Shown in pieces: positions 43,416 to 51,400 of a DNA stretch of 64,000 nt. The number at the start of each line of letters is the position of its first letter. The stretch's first letter is position 1. The stretch is from positions 186,001 through 250,000 of the forward strand of contig NC_005125.1 of assembly GCF_000011385.1 (NCBI RefSeq). Direction: 5' to 3'. The translations under genes were made by a program, and so were the position numbers. The DNA comes from Gloeobacter violaceus PCC 7421 (GTDB lineage Bacteria > Cyanobacteriota > Cyanobacteriia > Gloeobacterales > Gloeobacteraceae). Below the pieces are notes generated by a model. That model did no database searches. It was given only the letters and a program-made list of their open reading frames with translations, and had not been told where the DNA came from.

Positions 43416-43631
43416 CTACGGGCTGGATTCATTCAGTTGGACCGTATAGTTCATCTGCGCAAGAGTCACTTGATCTCCTGCCAGCAGTTTGCGGCCTCGG
43501 CGGGTCTCGACTGCGCCGTTGACGAGTACCTCACCCTCTTGAATCAGGATCTTCGCCTGACCGCCGGTCTGGGCGGCGCCCACCAGTTTCAAAAACTGGT
43601 CGAGCTTGATAAAGGTCCGCTCCTCGCTCAT
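43416..43631 (-). CDS. S4 RNA-binding domain protein (YbcJ/RqcP-like)
   Basis: 71 residues forming a single S4 domain: FIKLDQFLKLVGAAQTGGQAKILIQEGEVLVNG followed by the R..R.G RNA-contact pattern ETRRGRKLLAGDQV. Such stand-alone S4 proteins bind rRNA/tRNA and act in ribosome maturation or quality control. Its ATG overlaps the stop of the upstream yqeY-like gene in ATGA (43628-43631), so both are translated from one message. Confidence 0.88.
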   Translation of the reverse strand: MSEERTFIKLDQFLKLVGAAQTGGQAKILIQEGEVLVNGAVETRRGRKLLAGDQVTLAQMNYTVQLNESSP

Positions 43632-44098
43632 CTACCGACCTCCGAGTGCAAGACGGCGCGGACGACTTCGCTTGCGGTCTTGCCGTCGTACTGGCCGCCG
43701 TGGCGCTCTTTGAGCTGCTTCATCACTTCGCCCATCGCCCTGGGCGAGCGGTCGGCCAGGGTGCTTGCAATCTGCTCTACCGCCGCCGTCAACTCGGCGC
43801 GGTCCATCTGGCGCGGCAGGTAGCTCTCTAAGATCGCCTTTTCGGAGCGCTGGAGGGTGGTGTCCTTGTGGGCTTTTTCGAGGGCAGCGATCGTCTCGTC
43901 CAGGTTTTTGAGGAATTTGCGCACAACGGCAATCACCTCTTCGTCGGCGCTCGGCCGGTTGCCCGCGTCCTTGCCGACTTTGGCCGCCTCGGCAAACAAC
44001 GTGCCGAGCAAATTGGCGCGCAGCGCGTGCACCCCGGGTTCGCGGCTGTTGCGCTTGCGCGCTTCGAGACTGTCCGCTTTGATCGTGTCGATCAACAT
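43628..44098 (-). CDS. GatB/YqeY domain protein
   Basis: 156 residues from ATG 44098, preceded by AGGTGG. The YqeY pattern includes LIDTIKADSLEARKRN...ALRANLLGTL, ADEEVIAVVRKFLKNLDETI, LESYLPRQMDRAEL and the C-terminal GEVMKQLKERHGGQYDGKTASEVVRAVL, matching the helical tail domain of GatB. YqeY proteins are stand-alone relatives of the tRNA-binding domain of Asp/Glu-tRNA amidotransferase; their precise role is unsettled. An in-frame start at 44128 adds ten residues without support. Confidence 0.92.
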   Translation of the reverse strand: MLIDTIKADSLEARKRNSREPGVHALRANLLGTLFAEAAKVGKDAGNRPSADEEVIAVVRKFLKNLDETIAALEKAHKDTTLQRSEKAILESYLPRQMDRAELTAAVEQIASTLADRSPRAMGEVMKQLKERHGGQYDGKTASEVVRAVLHSEVGR

Positions 44099-44235
44099 GG
44101 CCCACCTACTTTCGAACGAACGTCGCATCCGTGCGACATACTACCAGCGTACTACATTCTCCGGTGTCTCCGCCAGGGCGCGAACCTGTCGGGGGGCGGG
44201 CGCGTACTTTTAACGAATGTCATTGGGAGGCGCCC

Positions 44236-44673
44236 ATGTCCGCCGAGGCCAACAAAGCCCTGGTCCGCAAGTTCTACGAAGAAGTCTTCAACCGCCGCAA
44301 CCTGGCGCTGGCGGATGAACTGGTGACGCCGGACGGGATCAACCACGCCACCCCGCCGGGGGTACCCTCGGTCGGTCCCTCCGGGATCCGCTTCGTGGTG
44401 AGCATGCTCACCGAAGGCTTTCCGGATCACCACCACGCCATCGAAGACCTCTTTGCCGAGGGCGACAAAGTGGCGATGCGCTGCACCTTCAGCGGCACCC
44501 ACACCGGGAGCATCCTGGGCCTGCCCCCCACGGGCAGGGCGTTTCGGCAGCAGCAGATGCACATATTGCGGGTCGAAGGCGGCAAACTGGCGGAGCACTG
44601 GGCGGTGCGCGACGATCTGGCTTTGATGCAGCAGTTGGGGGCGCTCCAGCCACCAGCCGTTCAACCTTCATAG
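44236..44673 (+). CDS. SnoaL-like polyketide/ester cyclase family protein
   Basis: 145 residues from ATG 44236, with GGGAGG seven bases upstream. NTF2-like alpha+beta barrel of the SnoaL type: NKALVRKFYEEVFNRRNLALADELVTPDGINHATPPG, FVVSMLTEGFPDHHHAIEDLFAEGDKVAMRCTFSGTHTG and KLAEHWAVRDDLALMQQLG. The family includes aldol-type polyketide cyclases and many uncharacterised small-molecule-binding proteins. No biosynthetic cluster is nearby, so the substrate is unknown. Confidence 0.87.
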   Translation: MSAEANKALVRKFYEEVFNRRNLALADELVTPDGINHATPPGVPSVGPSGIRFVVSMLTEGFPDHHHAIEDLFAEGDKVAMRCTFSGTHTGSILGLPPTGRAFRQQQMHILRVEGGKLAEHWAVRDDLALMQQLGALQPPAVQPS

Positions 44674-44720
44674 GGCGCGCCGCTGGGCTTTCTGTCCAAG
44701 ATTGTCCCAATGCCGCAAAA

Positions 44721-45119
44721 TCACGAGGATTTGTCAGCAATCCGCTGCTGATTCAGCAAATCGGCAAAATCGTGCACTTGCAGTAGTAGCGATTCTGGAA
44801 GCTTGTCCAGTAGCACCGCCAACCGGGTGCGCACCCCGGCGGCCTCCGCTGCCGGTGCAATCAGCTGAAGCTGGTGAGGATAGGCCAGTTCTACACCAAG
44901 GGTCTCTTGAAATACATTGAGCTCATCCGGATGGGCAGGTGCAAGTTGTCCTTGAGAATCATATTTGACCCAATTGCCGAATAATTCGACAAGGTAGGCT
45001 TTGCCGTCCTCGAAAATTTCAACGATCGCTCCAGGAGTTCCTGCTCCAGCTGTTCCTCCTTCCGCGAGCACTACGGATTCTTTAAGCCTGACGGCATCAA
45101 ACAGCGAATACTTACTCAC
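44721..45119 (-). CDS. DUF4926-type protein with DUF2281-like tail (putative antitoxin)
   Basis: 132 residues from GTG 45119, preceded by AGGAG. Residues 1-65 (YSLFDAVRLKESVVLAEGG...GTPGAIVEIFEDGKAYLVELF) match the small SH3-like DUF4926 fold. The C-terminus LLDKLPESLLLQVHDFADLL resembles DUF2281 helices found in antitoxin-like proteins. The start overlaps the stop of the DUF6883-type gene by eight bases, implying coupling. Such gene pairs are regarded as putative toxin-antitoxin modules; the direction of roles here is inferred. An upstream in-frame extension to 45341 overlaps the partner gene and is rejected. Confidence 0.7.
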   Translation of the reverse strand: MSKYSLFDAVRLKESVVLAEGGTAGAGTPGAIVEIFEDGKAYLVELFGNWVKYDSQGQLAPAHPDELNVFQETLGVELAYPHQLQLIAPAAEAAGVRTRLAVLLDKLPESLLLQVHDFADLLNQQRIADKSS

Positions 45120-45459
45120 CCGACTCTCCTGTGCGTTGCGGTACCGCTGTAACAAATCTAGCCACGGATTCTTCAAAACGAACAATCCAGATCGTCCGAA
45201 TTCGTCGCGAAAGACCCGAGGGTCCCGTAAGACGAAGATAGGCGCGATAGAGTACACCGAAGTCATTTTGGCTTTGCAGCTGCAAAAGATCCGAGGAGAT
45301 CTGCGCCAAAATAGCCGCTTGAATTTCGACAGCAGAATCAAAACCCATTAACACCCGCCAAAAATTTTGCTTGTCGCCACCTTTTCCTGATGCGGTGGTG
45401 TAATTCAACAAGTACTCTGCTTTGGCAAGGGGAAATTCGAAGCGATTGAGCGGTTCCAT
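45112..45459 (-). CDS. DUF6883-type protein (putative toxin partner)
   Basis: 115 residues from the ATG at 45459 (45471 is an alternative; neither has a strong ribosome binding site). The pattern AKAEYLLNYTTASGKGGDKQNFWRVLMGF followed by VLYRAYLRLTGPSGLSRRIRTIWIVRFEESVARFVTAVP matches the DUF6883 fold often found next to DUF4926 or fused to polymorphic toxins. The conserved Lys-Gly-Gly-Asp-Lys and Arg-Thr-Ile-Trp are the likely functional residues. It forms a tight two-gene unit with the downstream DUF4926 gene. Confidence 0.7.
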   Translation of the reverse strand: MEPLNRFEFPLAKAEYLLNYTTASGKGGDKQNFWRVLMGFDSAVEIQAAILAQISSDLLQLQSQNDFGVLYRAYLRLTGPSGLSRRIRTIWIVRFEESVARFVTAVPQRTGESGE

Positions 45460-45555
45460 TGAAAGCAACATTCTAAGGTGCTGCACAGCAGCGAGCATAC
45501 CCCGTCGATGCCTGCTTCGGACTATCGATTGCATCCTGTCTGGCCACTAGGAGCG

Positions 45556-45584
45556 AAAAAAACACCGGAGATTTCTCCCCGGTG
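45556..45584 (-). terminator. Intrinsic terminator, copy 1
   Basis: On the - strand a nine-bp stem CACCGGGGA/TCTCCGGTG with a GAAA tetraloop and one G-T pair, followed by seven T residues. It serves the small exported-protein gene ending at 45619. A second copy ends the RND pump gene at 51290-51318. Confidence 0.85.
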
Positions 45585-45666
45585 CAGCCCCCTGTTTTGT
45601 CCACACCTGTCGGTCGGCTCACTCCTGCTGAGCCACCATCGCCGGAGGGGCTTCGACCGCCGCCGG
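45556..45666. repeat. Direct repeat flanking the Imm49 toxin island, copy 1
   Basis: About 111 bp covering the terminator, the stop codon and the last ~15 codons of the gene ending at 45619. It aligns with 51290-51400 with a handful of substitutions and about one indel. Confidence 0.8.
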
Positions 45667-45807
45667 GGAAATGGATTTTTTGACGCTGGTGCCGGCCTCG
45701 GTGCTGCCGACCGGCTTGAGGGCCATGCACTCGGCCGCATGGGCCGTTCCGATGTTACTCAGCAGCAGTGCACCGGCCAGGAGCAGGCCAGGGGAGAAAA
45801 TACGCAT
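45619..45807 (-). CDS. Small exported protein
   Basis: 62 residues from ATG 45807 (AGAGGA eight bases upstream). An N-terminal signal peptide, MRIFSPGLLLAGALLLSNIGTAHAA, leaves a mature peptide of about 37 residues starting near ECMALKPVG, with one cysteine. The last residues, AAVEAPPAMVAQQE, closely match the C-terminus of the RND pump ([14 protein letters not shown]), and the following terminator is also shared, so this gene's 3' end is a duplicate of the pump gene's. Function unknown; it may be a composite product of that duplication. Confidence 0.65.
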   Translation of the reverse strand: MRIFSPGLLLAGALLLSNIGTAHAAECMALKPVGSTEAGTSVKKSISPAAVEAPPAMVAQQE

Positions 45808-46112
45808 CGTAACTGTCCTCTTGAACAACGTTGTCCTCCGGTACAGGAAGCAGAGCCACTTCCGGCACCCGATGTTATTCTCCCGCCATCGGGGGAGATT
45901 GCCGCGCCACCTGGGGTAGAAATGTTTCTGCTGAACGACCCGCTCCAGGTGCTCCGGAGCGGCTGGAGGCGCACAACAAGCGCCAACATCGACCTTTCAA
46001 GTTTTCGAGGTTGTCCCTAAGACCAGCAGATCGCGTCTCCTGCACTGATGTTTGTCGGTCTATTTTTTCTTGTCCAGGCGGTTTGCAAACACTCCAAGCG
46101 CCTCAAGGGGAA

Positions 46113-48854
46113 ATGCCTGATACCGAGCCGTCCAGCCAGGAATCGCCCCCACCGCTCGCCTATCAGCAAGAAGCGTCCGGCTGGGATCCGCTCGCCTTCT
46201 GGGACACTCCTGCCGCCGCTGTCGGTGAACCCGATTGGGAAGCCGACATCTGGGACGAGGAAGCGTTCGAGTCCCCTGGCGAGCCAGAGCAGAGTGCACT
46301 GGCAGAAGACACTGAGCCTGACCCGGCAGAGCCCGACGCGCCCGAGCTGACAGATTCCGATGCACTGCCGGACGCTGAGCAAGAGCTTGAAGCAGCCGAG
46401 CAGACGCTGGAGGACGACCTGCCGCTGCAGGAGGATGCACTCGAACCGGTGGCGGGCTTTGCCCTGCACCTCGAACTCACCCCGCCTCCGCCGCCCGCCG
46501 CCACCGACCCCCCCGACCCGCAGTCGCCTCTCACAGAAGCACCGGCCGAAGACGATACTGAGGCTCTGCAAGCGCAGCAACTGGCCCAACTGGAGGCCCT
46601 GCTCGCCCAACTTTTGGCCTACCGTGCCCAGGTCGACAGCCACTTTCAGAAGATCCTCCACCAGGACGGCACCGTGCTGGAGCGCGCCGCCGACAAAATC
46701 AACCAATGGACCGACACCGCCGTCAACGCCGTCGCCGATGGGGTGGGCGATGTCTGGGACCGGCTGAGCGGCCAAGACGAAGAGCGCGAGCACAAACTGC
46801 TCGAAGAAGATTCTGCCGCCGCCGTCCAAGAGCAGACCGCCGAGCGCTTCGAGCAGTTGGCTGCCAGGCTGGGCGCACTGGAAGCGGCCATCCGTGCCGG
46901 TCGCAGCGCTCAAGTCGAGCAACTGCGCACAGAACTGTTCGGCGGCCAGGACGCCCAGGGTAAGCTACAGCCGGGACTGGTGGCCCAAACCGTCACGGCG
47001 GTCGATAGCCAGGTCGGCCAGTTCGAGCAAGGCTTCCAGGCCGGGGGCGAAATGCTGAAGACAGGACTGGTCGCCGCCGCCGCCCTCGGGGTGACGGTGG
47101 CCACCGCCGGAGCGGGAGCCGGGGTGGCTGCGACGATGCTGAGCGCGACTGCCGCTGGAGCAGGCACGAGCGTGGCTTTGGGTGCGGGGGATGCCGCCGT
47201 TTCCGGTGATGGATACACCCTGGCCGAGGCGGGGGAGGATGTGCTTTCAGGAGCGACCACCGGGGCGCTCTCGGCAGTGCCGATTCCCGGAGCGGCGGCG
47301 GTCGGTGGCATCACCCGAGGGGCAATCACCGGGGCGGTGGGACGCATTGCCGGACAGCAGGCGGCCGAATCGGCGATGGTACAGGCGGCGGCGCGCTTGG
47401 TGGGGGAGAAACTGGCGTCTGAGACGGTGCACAACGCCGGGGCGAGCATGCTGTCCACCGGCGCGCAGGTGGCTTTCGATGAGCAACTGAGCCTGCAGCA
47501 GAAGTACGAACAGGTGCTCGCCAGTGGTCTGCAGCAGTTGAGCCCGGCGCAGATGGCGATGAACGCGACGATGGCCTTCGGCTTTGAAAAAGCGACCCAG
47601 GGGGTGATAGGAGCGGCGCAGCGGGTGGCTCCCGAGCTGCCGAGGCGGACGGGGCAGGAGGATGGTCTCGCGCTGGGGACAGCAGAGCGGGGCGACAACG
47701 ACGATTGGGGCGTGCCGGAAGACCTCGATGCCTGGCTGCTTCCCCATCCGGACACACTCGCCCCACCGCCCGCTCTGGCAAATCCCGAGAGTATTCTGCC
47801 CGCTGCCACGGCCCGCCCGCAGGCTCCACCACCGCCCGCAGCACCGATACCCGAGGCGCCGCCGCCGGTGGCTCCAGTCGCGCCGCTGTGGCAATCGCCC
47901 CTGGCGGTTCATCCCGACGTGCAGGTGCAAAGGCGCTATCAGCAACTGCTCGCCGAACGTGGCAGTGCCGAACTGCAATTGCCGGGCAAACCGTCGTCGA
48001 GTTGGAATGGTCCGAAAGAGGCGTACTTTCGCGGTCTGGAGAAGCCGCGCGACGCGCATGACCGCATCCAGGAAGAAGGCTATCGCTGGGTGCTCGAAGA
48101 GAGCGGCCGGTTGCGCCTGGACCGCAATCCGGAGTTTGCCGGGGAACCGGAAAATCTGCCGCGCTACACAGTAGCCGGGGACAAACTGGTTCCCCGGTCA
48201 GAGCAGATTGATTTTGCAGCCAGTTACAAAGGAGCGGAGGAGCCGTTCACGCTGGAGCAGACGGCGCAGTACGAACATTTGCTCAGCGAGCGTGACGCCT
48301 GGCGCGAACGGCGCGATAGGGCCATCGCCGAGCACCGTCAGGCAGCCCTTGTCGGTGATGAGTCTCTGGCTGAGCGCAAGTTGGAGGAAGCGGCCAAAGC
48401 TGGCTATCAGATGAACGAACGCTCGCGGCGGATGGCGGAGAAGGCGGCGGAGGATTACATGCACAAGACCTACGGCGAGCGTGCGACCCTGGCCTATCCC
48501 GAGCGGGTGGACGGTTCGCACATGAGCAAATCGCAGTCCGGGGATTTTGACCAGGTGTGGAAGGTGAAAGGCGAAGATGGCAACGAGACCTTTGTGGTCA
48601 TTGAAGCGAAAGGCGGCAGCAGTCGATTGGGTACCCGAAAGACTCCATCTGGAATAGCTCAACAAGGCAGCCCTCGGTATTTTAAAGCAATTGCTGAAAA
48701 TATGCGTAAAAAAGGTGCGACCATCGGTTCTGAATTGATCGATAAAAAAGACCTTGGGCAAGTTCAATATTTGAAAATTCAACTGCCGATCAAAGAGCAG
48801 GGAGGAGCCTCACAAATCAACTCCGCAAAAATTCGAGAGTTTGATCTTTCATAA
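46113..48854 (+). CDS. Polymorphic toxin with C-terminal REase-fold nuclease
   Basis: 913 residues from ATG 46113. Layout: acidic, Pro-rich N-terminus (1-150); coiled-coil part (about 150-310, for example LAQLEALLAQLLAYRAQVDSHFQ); long Gly/Ala hydrophobic region (about 310-460, ALGVTVATAGAGAGVAATML, ALSAVPIPGAAAVGGI); Pro-rich linker (about 560-615); and a C-terminal nuclease. The nuclease shows YMHKTYGERATLAYP, SGDFDQVWKVK and FVVIEAKGG; Asp811/Asp813 with Glu831-x-Lys833 form a PD-(D/E)XK-type site. No signal peptide, so delivery by a contractile or other specialised apparatus is possible but none is seen here. An Imm49 gene follows 29 bases later. A longer frame from 45831 lacks coding character. 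Confidence 0.85.
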   Translation: MPDTEPSSQESPPPLAYQQEASGWDPLAFWDTPAAAVGEPDWEADIWDEEAFESPGEPEQSALAEDTEPDPAEPDAPELTDSDALPDAEQELEAAEQTLEDDLPLQEDALEPVAGFALHLELTPPPPPAATDPPDPQSPLTEAPAEDDTEALQAQQLAQLEALLAQLLAYRAQVDSHFQKILHQDGTVLERAADKINQWTDTAVNAVADGVGDVWDRLSGQDEEREHKLLEEDSAAAVQEQTAERFEQLAARLGALEAAIRAGRSAQVEQLRTELFGGQDAQGKLQPGLVAQTVTAVDSQVGQFEQGFQAGGEMLKTGLVAAAALGVTVATAGAGAGVAATMLSATAAGAGTSVALGAGDAAVSGDGYTLAEAGEDVLSGATTGALSAVPIPGAAAVGGITRGAITGAVGRIAGQQAAESAMVQAAARLVGEKLASETVHNAGASMLSTGAQVAFDEQLSLQQKYEQVLASGLQQLSPAQMAMNATMAFGFEKATQGVIGAAQRVAPELPRRTGQEDGLALGTAERGDNDDWGVPEDLDAWLLPHPDTLAPPPALANPESILPAATARPQAPPPPAAPIPEAPPPVAPVAPLWQSPLAVHPDVQVQRRYQQLLAERGSAELQLPGKPSSSWNGPKEAYFRGLEKPRDAHDRIQEEGYRWVLEESGRLRLDRNPEFAGEPENLPRYTVAGDKLVPRSEQIDFAASYKGAEEPFTLEQTAQYEHLLSERDAWRERRDRAIAEHRQAALVGDESLAERKLEEAAKAGYQMNERSRRMAEKAAEDYMHKTYGERATLAYPERVDGSHMSKSQSGDFDQVWKVKGEDGNETFVVIEAKGGSSRLGTRKTPSGIAQQGSPRYFKAIAENMRKKGATIGSELIDKKDLGQVQYLKIQLPIKEQGGASQINSAKIREFDLS

Positions 48855-48883
48855 TCGTATACAAGGAAATCAAGGAGCCAGGA

Positions 48884-49732
48884 ATGACAAAAATAGCGCG
48901 CCATCAAACCGACATGAACTTTATGATTAAACAAACGATTGACACCAAACAGCTCGTTGATAAGATTTATCAGCGCATCATCTCAGATCACAATGTCCTT
49001 TCCTTGAGCACGCTGTTCTTTATACTCCCAAGTTACCCCGGTTACCTGTCCGTTACTCAACCCGAATCGGACGAAATTTGCAAAGCAATACAACTGATTG
49101 CAAAACTCGCGGCTGGCGCATTTGCCCTGGCATCAACCTCGGAAAAAGAACTGGAGGTTTACCTGGACAACAACATCAAAGTTCGACTGCCGGCCAAAAT
49201 CGATGAATCCGAAGTCAACTGTTCGGCTTGGATGTCGGGTTTCTTTGCTGCCGCCATCTGCCGCGACCTGACCGTGCTCGATTCCTTGGGCCGCATTCCC
49301 CTCGAACTGTTGCGCCGTTCGAGCACCAGATACGACGAGTTTATGTTTTCGTTCATTGCGGCGTTGCAGGGTTACTGGCGAGGCGAACGCGACGCCGCCC
49401 GGCACCTGATGGCGGCGATGGCCGACGCCAAACCGGAGAAAATCCAGTGCTGTTCGGAAGAATACCTGTATCTGAAGGCCGTGCCGCAGATGGAGATGAT
49501 GTTCCAGCTAATGCGCAAAGATGGAGAGGCTTTCAATCGGTCGTTGTACACAGCGCTGGAGAGCCACCGCGAGTTGTGCAACCTCGACGAAGATACTCGT
49601 TTGGATTCCGATTTTTATCTCGCCTACGACCTGTTGGCATTGTCGAGTTTAGCCTACGAACAGGGGATGGCCGTGCATGTCGAATCAGATTATCTGCCGC
49701 TGTCGATCGTTCAGGGAAAATGTGCGGTTTGA
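48884..49732 (+). CDS. Imm49 family immunity protein, copy 1
   Basis: 282 residues, helical. Matches the Imm49 pattern: IARHQTDMNFMIKQ near the start, WMSGFFAAAICRDLTVLDSL, IPLELLRRSSTRYDEFMFSFIAALQGYW and the C-terminal VHVESDYLPLSIVQGK. Starts 29 bases after the toxin stop, which supports it as the cognate immunity protein. Sequence after codon 90 is GC-richer than the start. Copy 2 at 50290 is very similar in the middle and C-terminus. Confidence 0.9.
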   Translation: MTKIARHQTDMNFMIKQTIDTKQLVDKIYQRIISDHNVLSLSTLFFILPSYPGYLSVTQPESDEICKAIQLIAKLAAGAFALASTSEKELEVYLDNNIKVRLPAKIDESEVNCSAWMSGFFAAAICRDLTVLDSLGRIPLELLRRSSTRYDEFMFSFIAALQGYWRGERDAARHLMAAMADAKPEKIQCCSEEYLYLKAVPQMEMMFQLMRKDGEAFNRSLYTALESHRELCNLDEDTRLDSDFYLAYDLLALSSLAYEQGMAVHVESDYLPLSIVQGKCAV

Positions 49733-49743
49733 TAAGCAAATAG

Positions 49744-50259
49744 AGTTTTGTCTTCGACACCAACAACACCCTCGCCGAGCGCGCACTGGAACAGGCGGCC
49801 AAAGCCAGCTATCAGATGAACGAACGCAGCCGACGATTGGCCGAGCAAGCAGCACAGGAGTACATGCACAAGACCTACGGCGAGAATGCGACACTGGCCT
49901 ATCCTAAGCGGACGGATGGGTCAGAATTCAGCAAATCGCAGTCCGGGGATTTCGACCAGGTGTGGAAAGTGAAAGGCGAAGATGGCAACGAGACCTTTGT
50001 GGTCATTGAAGCGAAAGGCGGCAGCAGTCGATTGGGGGCAAGACGGACAGAACGCGGCACGGCTCAGCAAGGCAGTTCTGAGTACTTCAAAGCAATCGCA
50101 AAAACGATGGAGGGAAAAGATGAATCCATTGGCACTGAATTGCTCGCTGCAAAACAAAAGGGGAATGTTCAATATCTAAAAGTTCAACTGCCAATCAAAG
50201 ATAGGAACGGAACTTCACAGATAGGTGCAGTACAAGTGCGAGAATTTCACCTAAAATAA
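49744..50259 (+). pseudogene. Orphan REase toxin tip (silent cassette)
   Basis: The frame is open from just after a TAG at 49741 and reads TLAERALEQAAKASYQMNERSRRLAEQ..., then a complete nuclease domain with SGDFDQVWKVK and FVVIEAKGG, ending VQVREFHLK. It matches only the last ~150 residues of the 46113-48854 toxin; the carrier region is absent. The first ATG is at 49816, without a convincing ribosome binding site. Like an orphan CT module, it probably serves as donor DNA for replacing the tip of the complete gene. C-terminal part diverges from copy 1. Confidence 0.8.
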
Positions 50260-50289
50260 GCCTTTGCAAGAACAAAAAGGAAGTCCAAA

Positions 50290-51138
50290 ATGGAAAAAAT
50301 AACACGGCACCAAACAGACATTAACTTCATGAACAAGCAGACCATTAAAGCGAAGCAACTGGTTGACACCATTTATGAAGGTTTAACTGTAAGCCATAAT
50401 TCTAGCTCCCTGAGAATGCTATCTTCGTTAGTCCAAGGCTACGCAGGTTATCTATCTGTTTCATTCCCTGAATCAGTTGAGATTTGCGAATCAATTCAAC
50501 TGGCAGCAAAATCCGCTGCCGCTTTATTCGCTTTGGCATCAACCTCAGAAAGTGAACTTGAGATTTATCTAAGCAAAGATACATCGATTCGGCTGCCTGC
50601 CAAAGTCGATCATTCAGGAGTTAATTGTTCTGCCTGGTGTTCAGGTTATTACTTGGCGGTCATCTGCCGCGACTTACCTGTGCTCGATAATCTCTGTCGC
50701 ATTCCTCTCGAACTGTTGCGCCGTTCGAGCACCAGATACGACGAGTTTACCTATTCGTATATTTCGGCGTTGCAGAGTTATTGGCAGGGCAAAGACGATG
50801 CTGCTGACCATCTGATAGCAGCCATGACCAATGCCAAGCCAGATAAACTCCACTTCTGTTCGGAAGAATATCTGTACCTCAAAGCCATTTCACAAATGGA
50901 ACTGTTGTTCAACCTCATGCGCAAGGACGAAGAAGCATTCAATAAGTCCTTATACATAGCACTCGAATGCCACCACGAACTTTGTGATCTAGACGACGAA
51001 ACACGTTTAGATTCGAGGCTATTCCTTGCCTATGACCTGTTGGCATTAGCAAGCCTTGCACATGAACAAGGGATGACAGTCCGAGTCGAATCCGATTACC
51101 TTCCACTATCGATTGTTCAGGGAAAGTGCGCCGTTTAA
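50290..51138 (+). CDS. Imm49 family immunity protein, copy 2
   Basis: 282 residues, paralogous to the protein at 48884-49732: ITRHQTDINFMNKQ, WCSGYYLAVICRDLPVLDNL, IPLELLRRSSTRYDEFTYSYISALQSYW and the identical ending VESDYLPLSIVQGKCAV. It starts 30 bases after the orphan nuclease tip, repeating the spacing of the first toxin-immunity pair, with AAGGAAG upstream. Divergence is concentrated in the N-terminal third, where toxin specificity could reside. AT-rich relative to the core genome. Confidence 0.9.
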   Translation: MEKITRHQTDINFMNKQTIKAKQLVDTIYEGLTVSHNSSSLRMLSSLVQGYAGYLSVSFPESVEICESIQLAAKSAAALFALASTSESELEIYLSKDTSIRLPAKVDHSGVNCSAWCSGYYLAVICRDLPVLDNLCRIPLELLRRSSTRYDEFTYSYISALQSYWQGKDDAADHLIAAMTNAKPDKLHFCSEEYLYLKAISQMELLFNLMRKDEEAFNKSLYIALECHHELCDLDDETRLDSRLFLAYDLLALASLAHEQGMTVRVESDYLPLSIVQGKCAV

Positions 51139-51289
51139 CGGACAAACAGCATTTTTTAGGGTCCACCCCGTGCGCTAGAAATACATCGACACCAAGCGCG
51201 CAGTCTGGACGGCAGCACTTTCCCAACGGGATAGGCGTCGCAGCACGCGCTTGGCGATGGTTCGCAAGTACTCACGCGCAATAGCAGTC

Positions 51290-51318
51290 AAAAAAACACC
51301 GGAGATCGCTCCCCGGTG
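51290..51318 (-). terminator. Intrinsic terminator, copy 2 (RND pump)
   Basis: On the - strand the stem CACCGGGGA/TCTCCGGTG with a GCGA tetraloop and one G-T pair, then seven T residues. Same stem as copy 1; both loops are GNRA type. Confidence 0.85.
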
Positions 51319-51400
51319 CAGCCCCCTGTTTTGTCCACCCTTGCCGTCGGCTTACTCCTGCGGCGTAGCCATCGCCGGAGGAACTTCGAGCGCCGCCGGA
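51290..51400. repeat. Direct repeat flanking the Imm49 toxin island, copy 2
   Basis: Aligns with 45556-45666 at an offset of about 5734 bases, covering the terminator, stop codon and last codons of the RND pump gene. Confidence 0.8.

Noticed and set aside
45831-46112. 94-codon extension of the REase toxin gene
   Set aside because: Cys/Arg-rich, non-coding in character, and overlaps the divergent promoter area; start at 46113 begins the acidic Pro-rich region.
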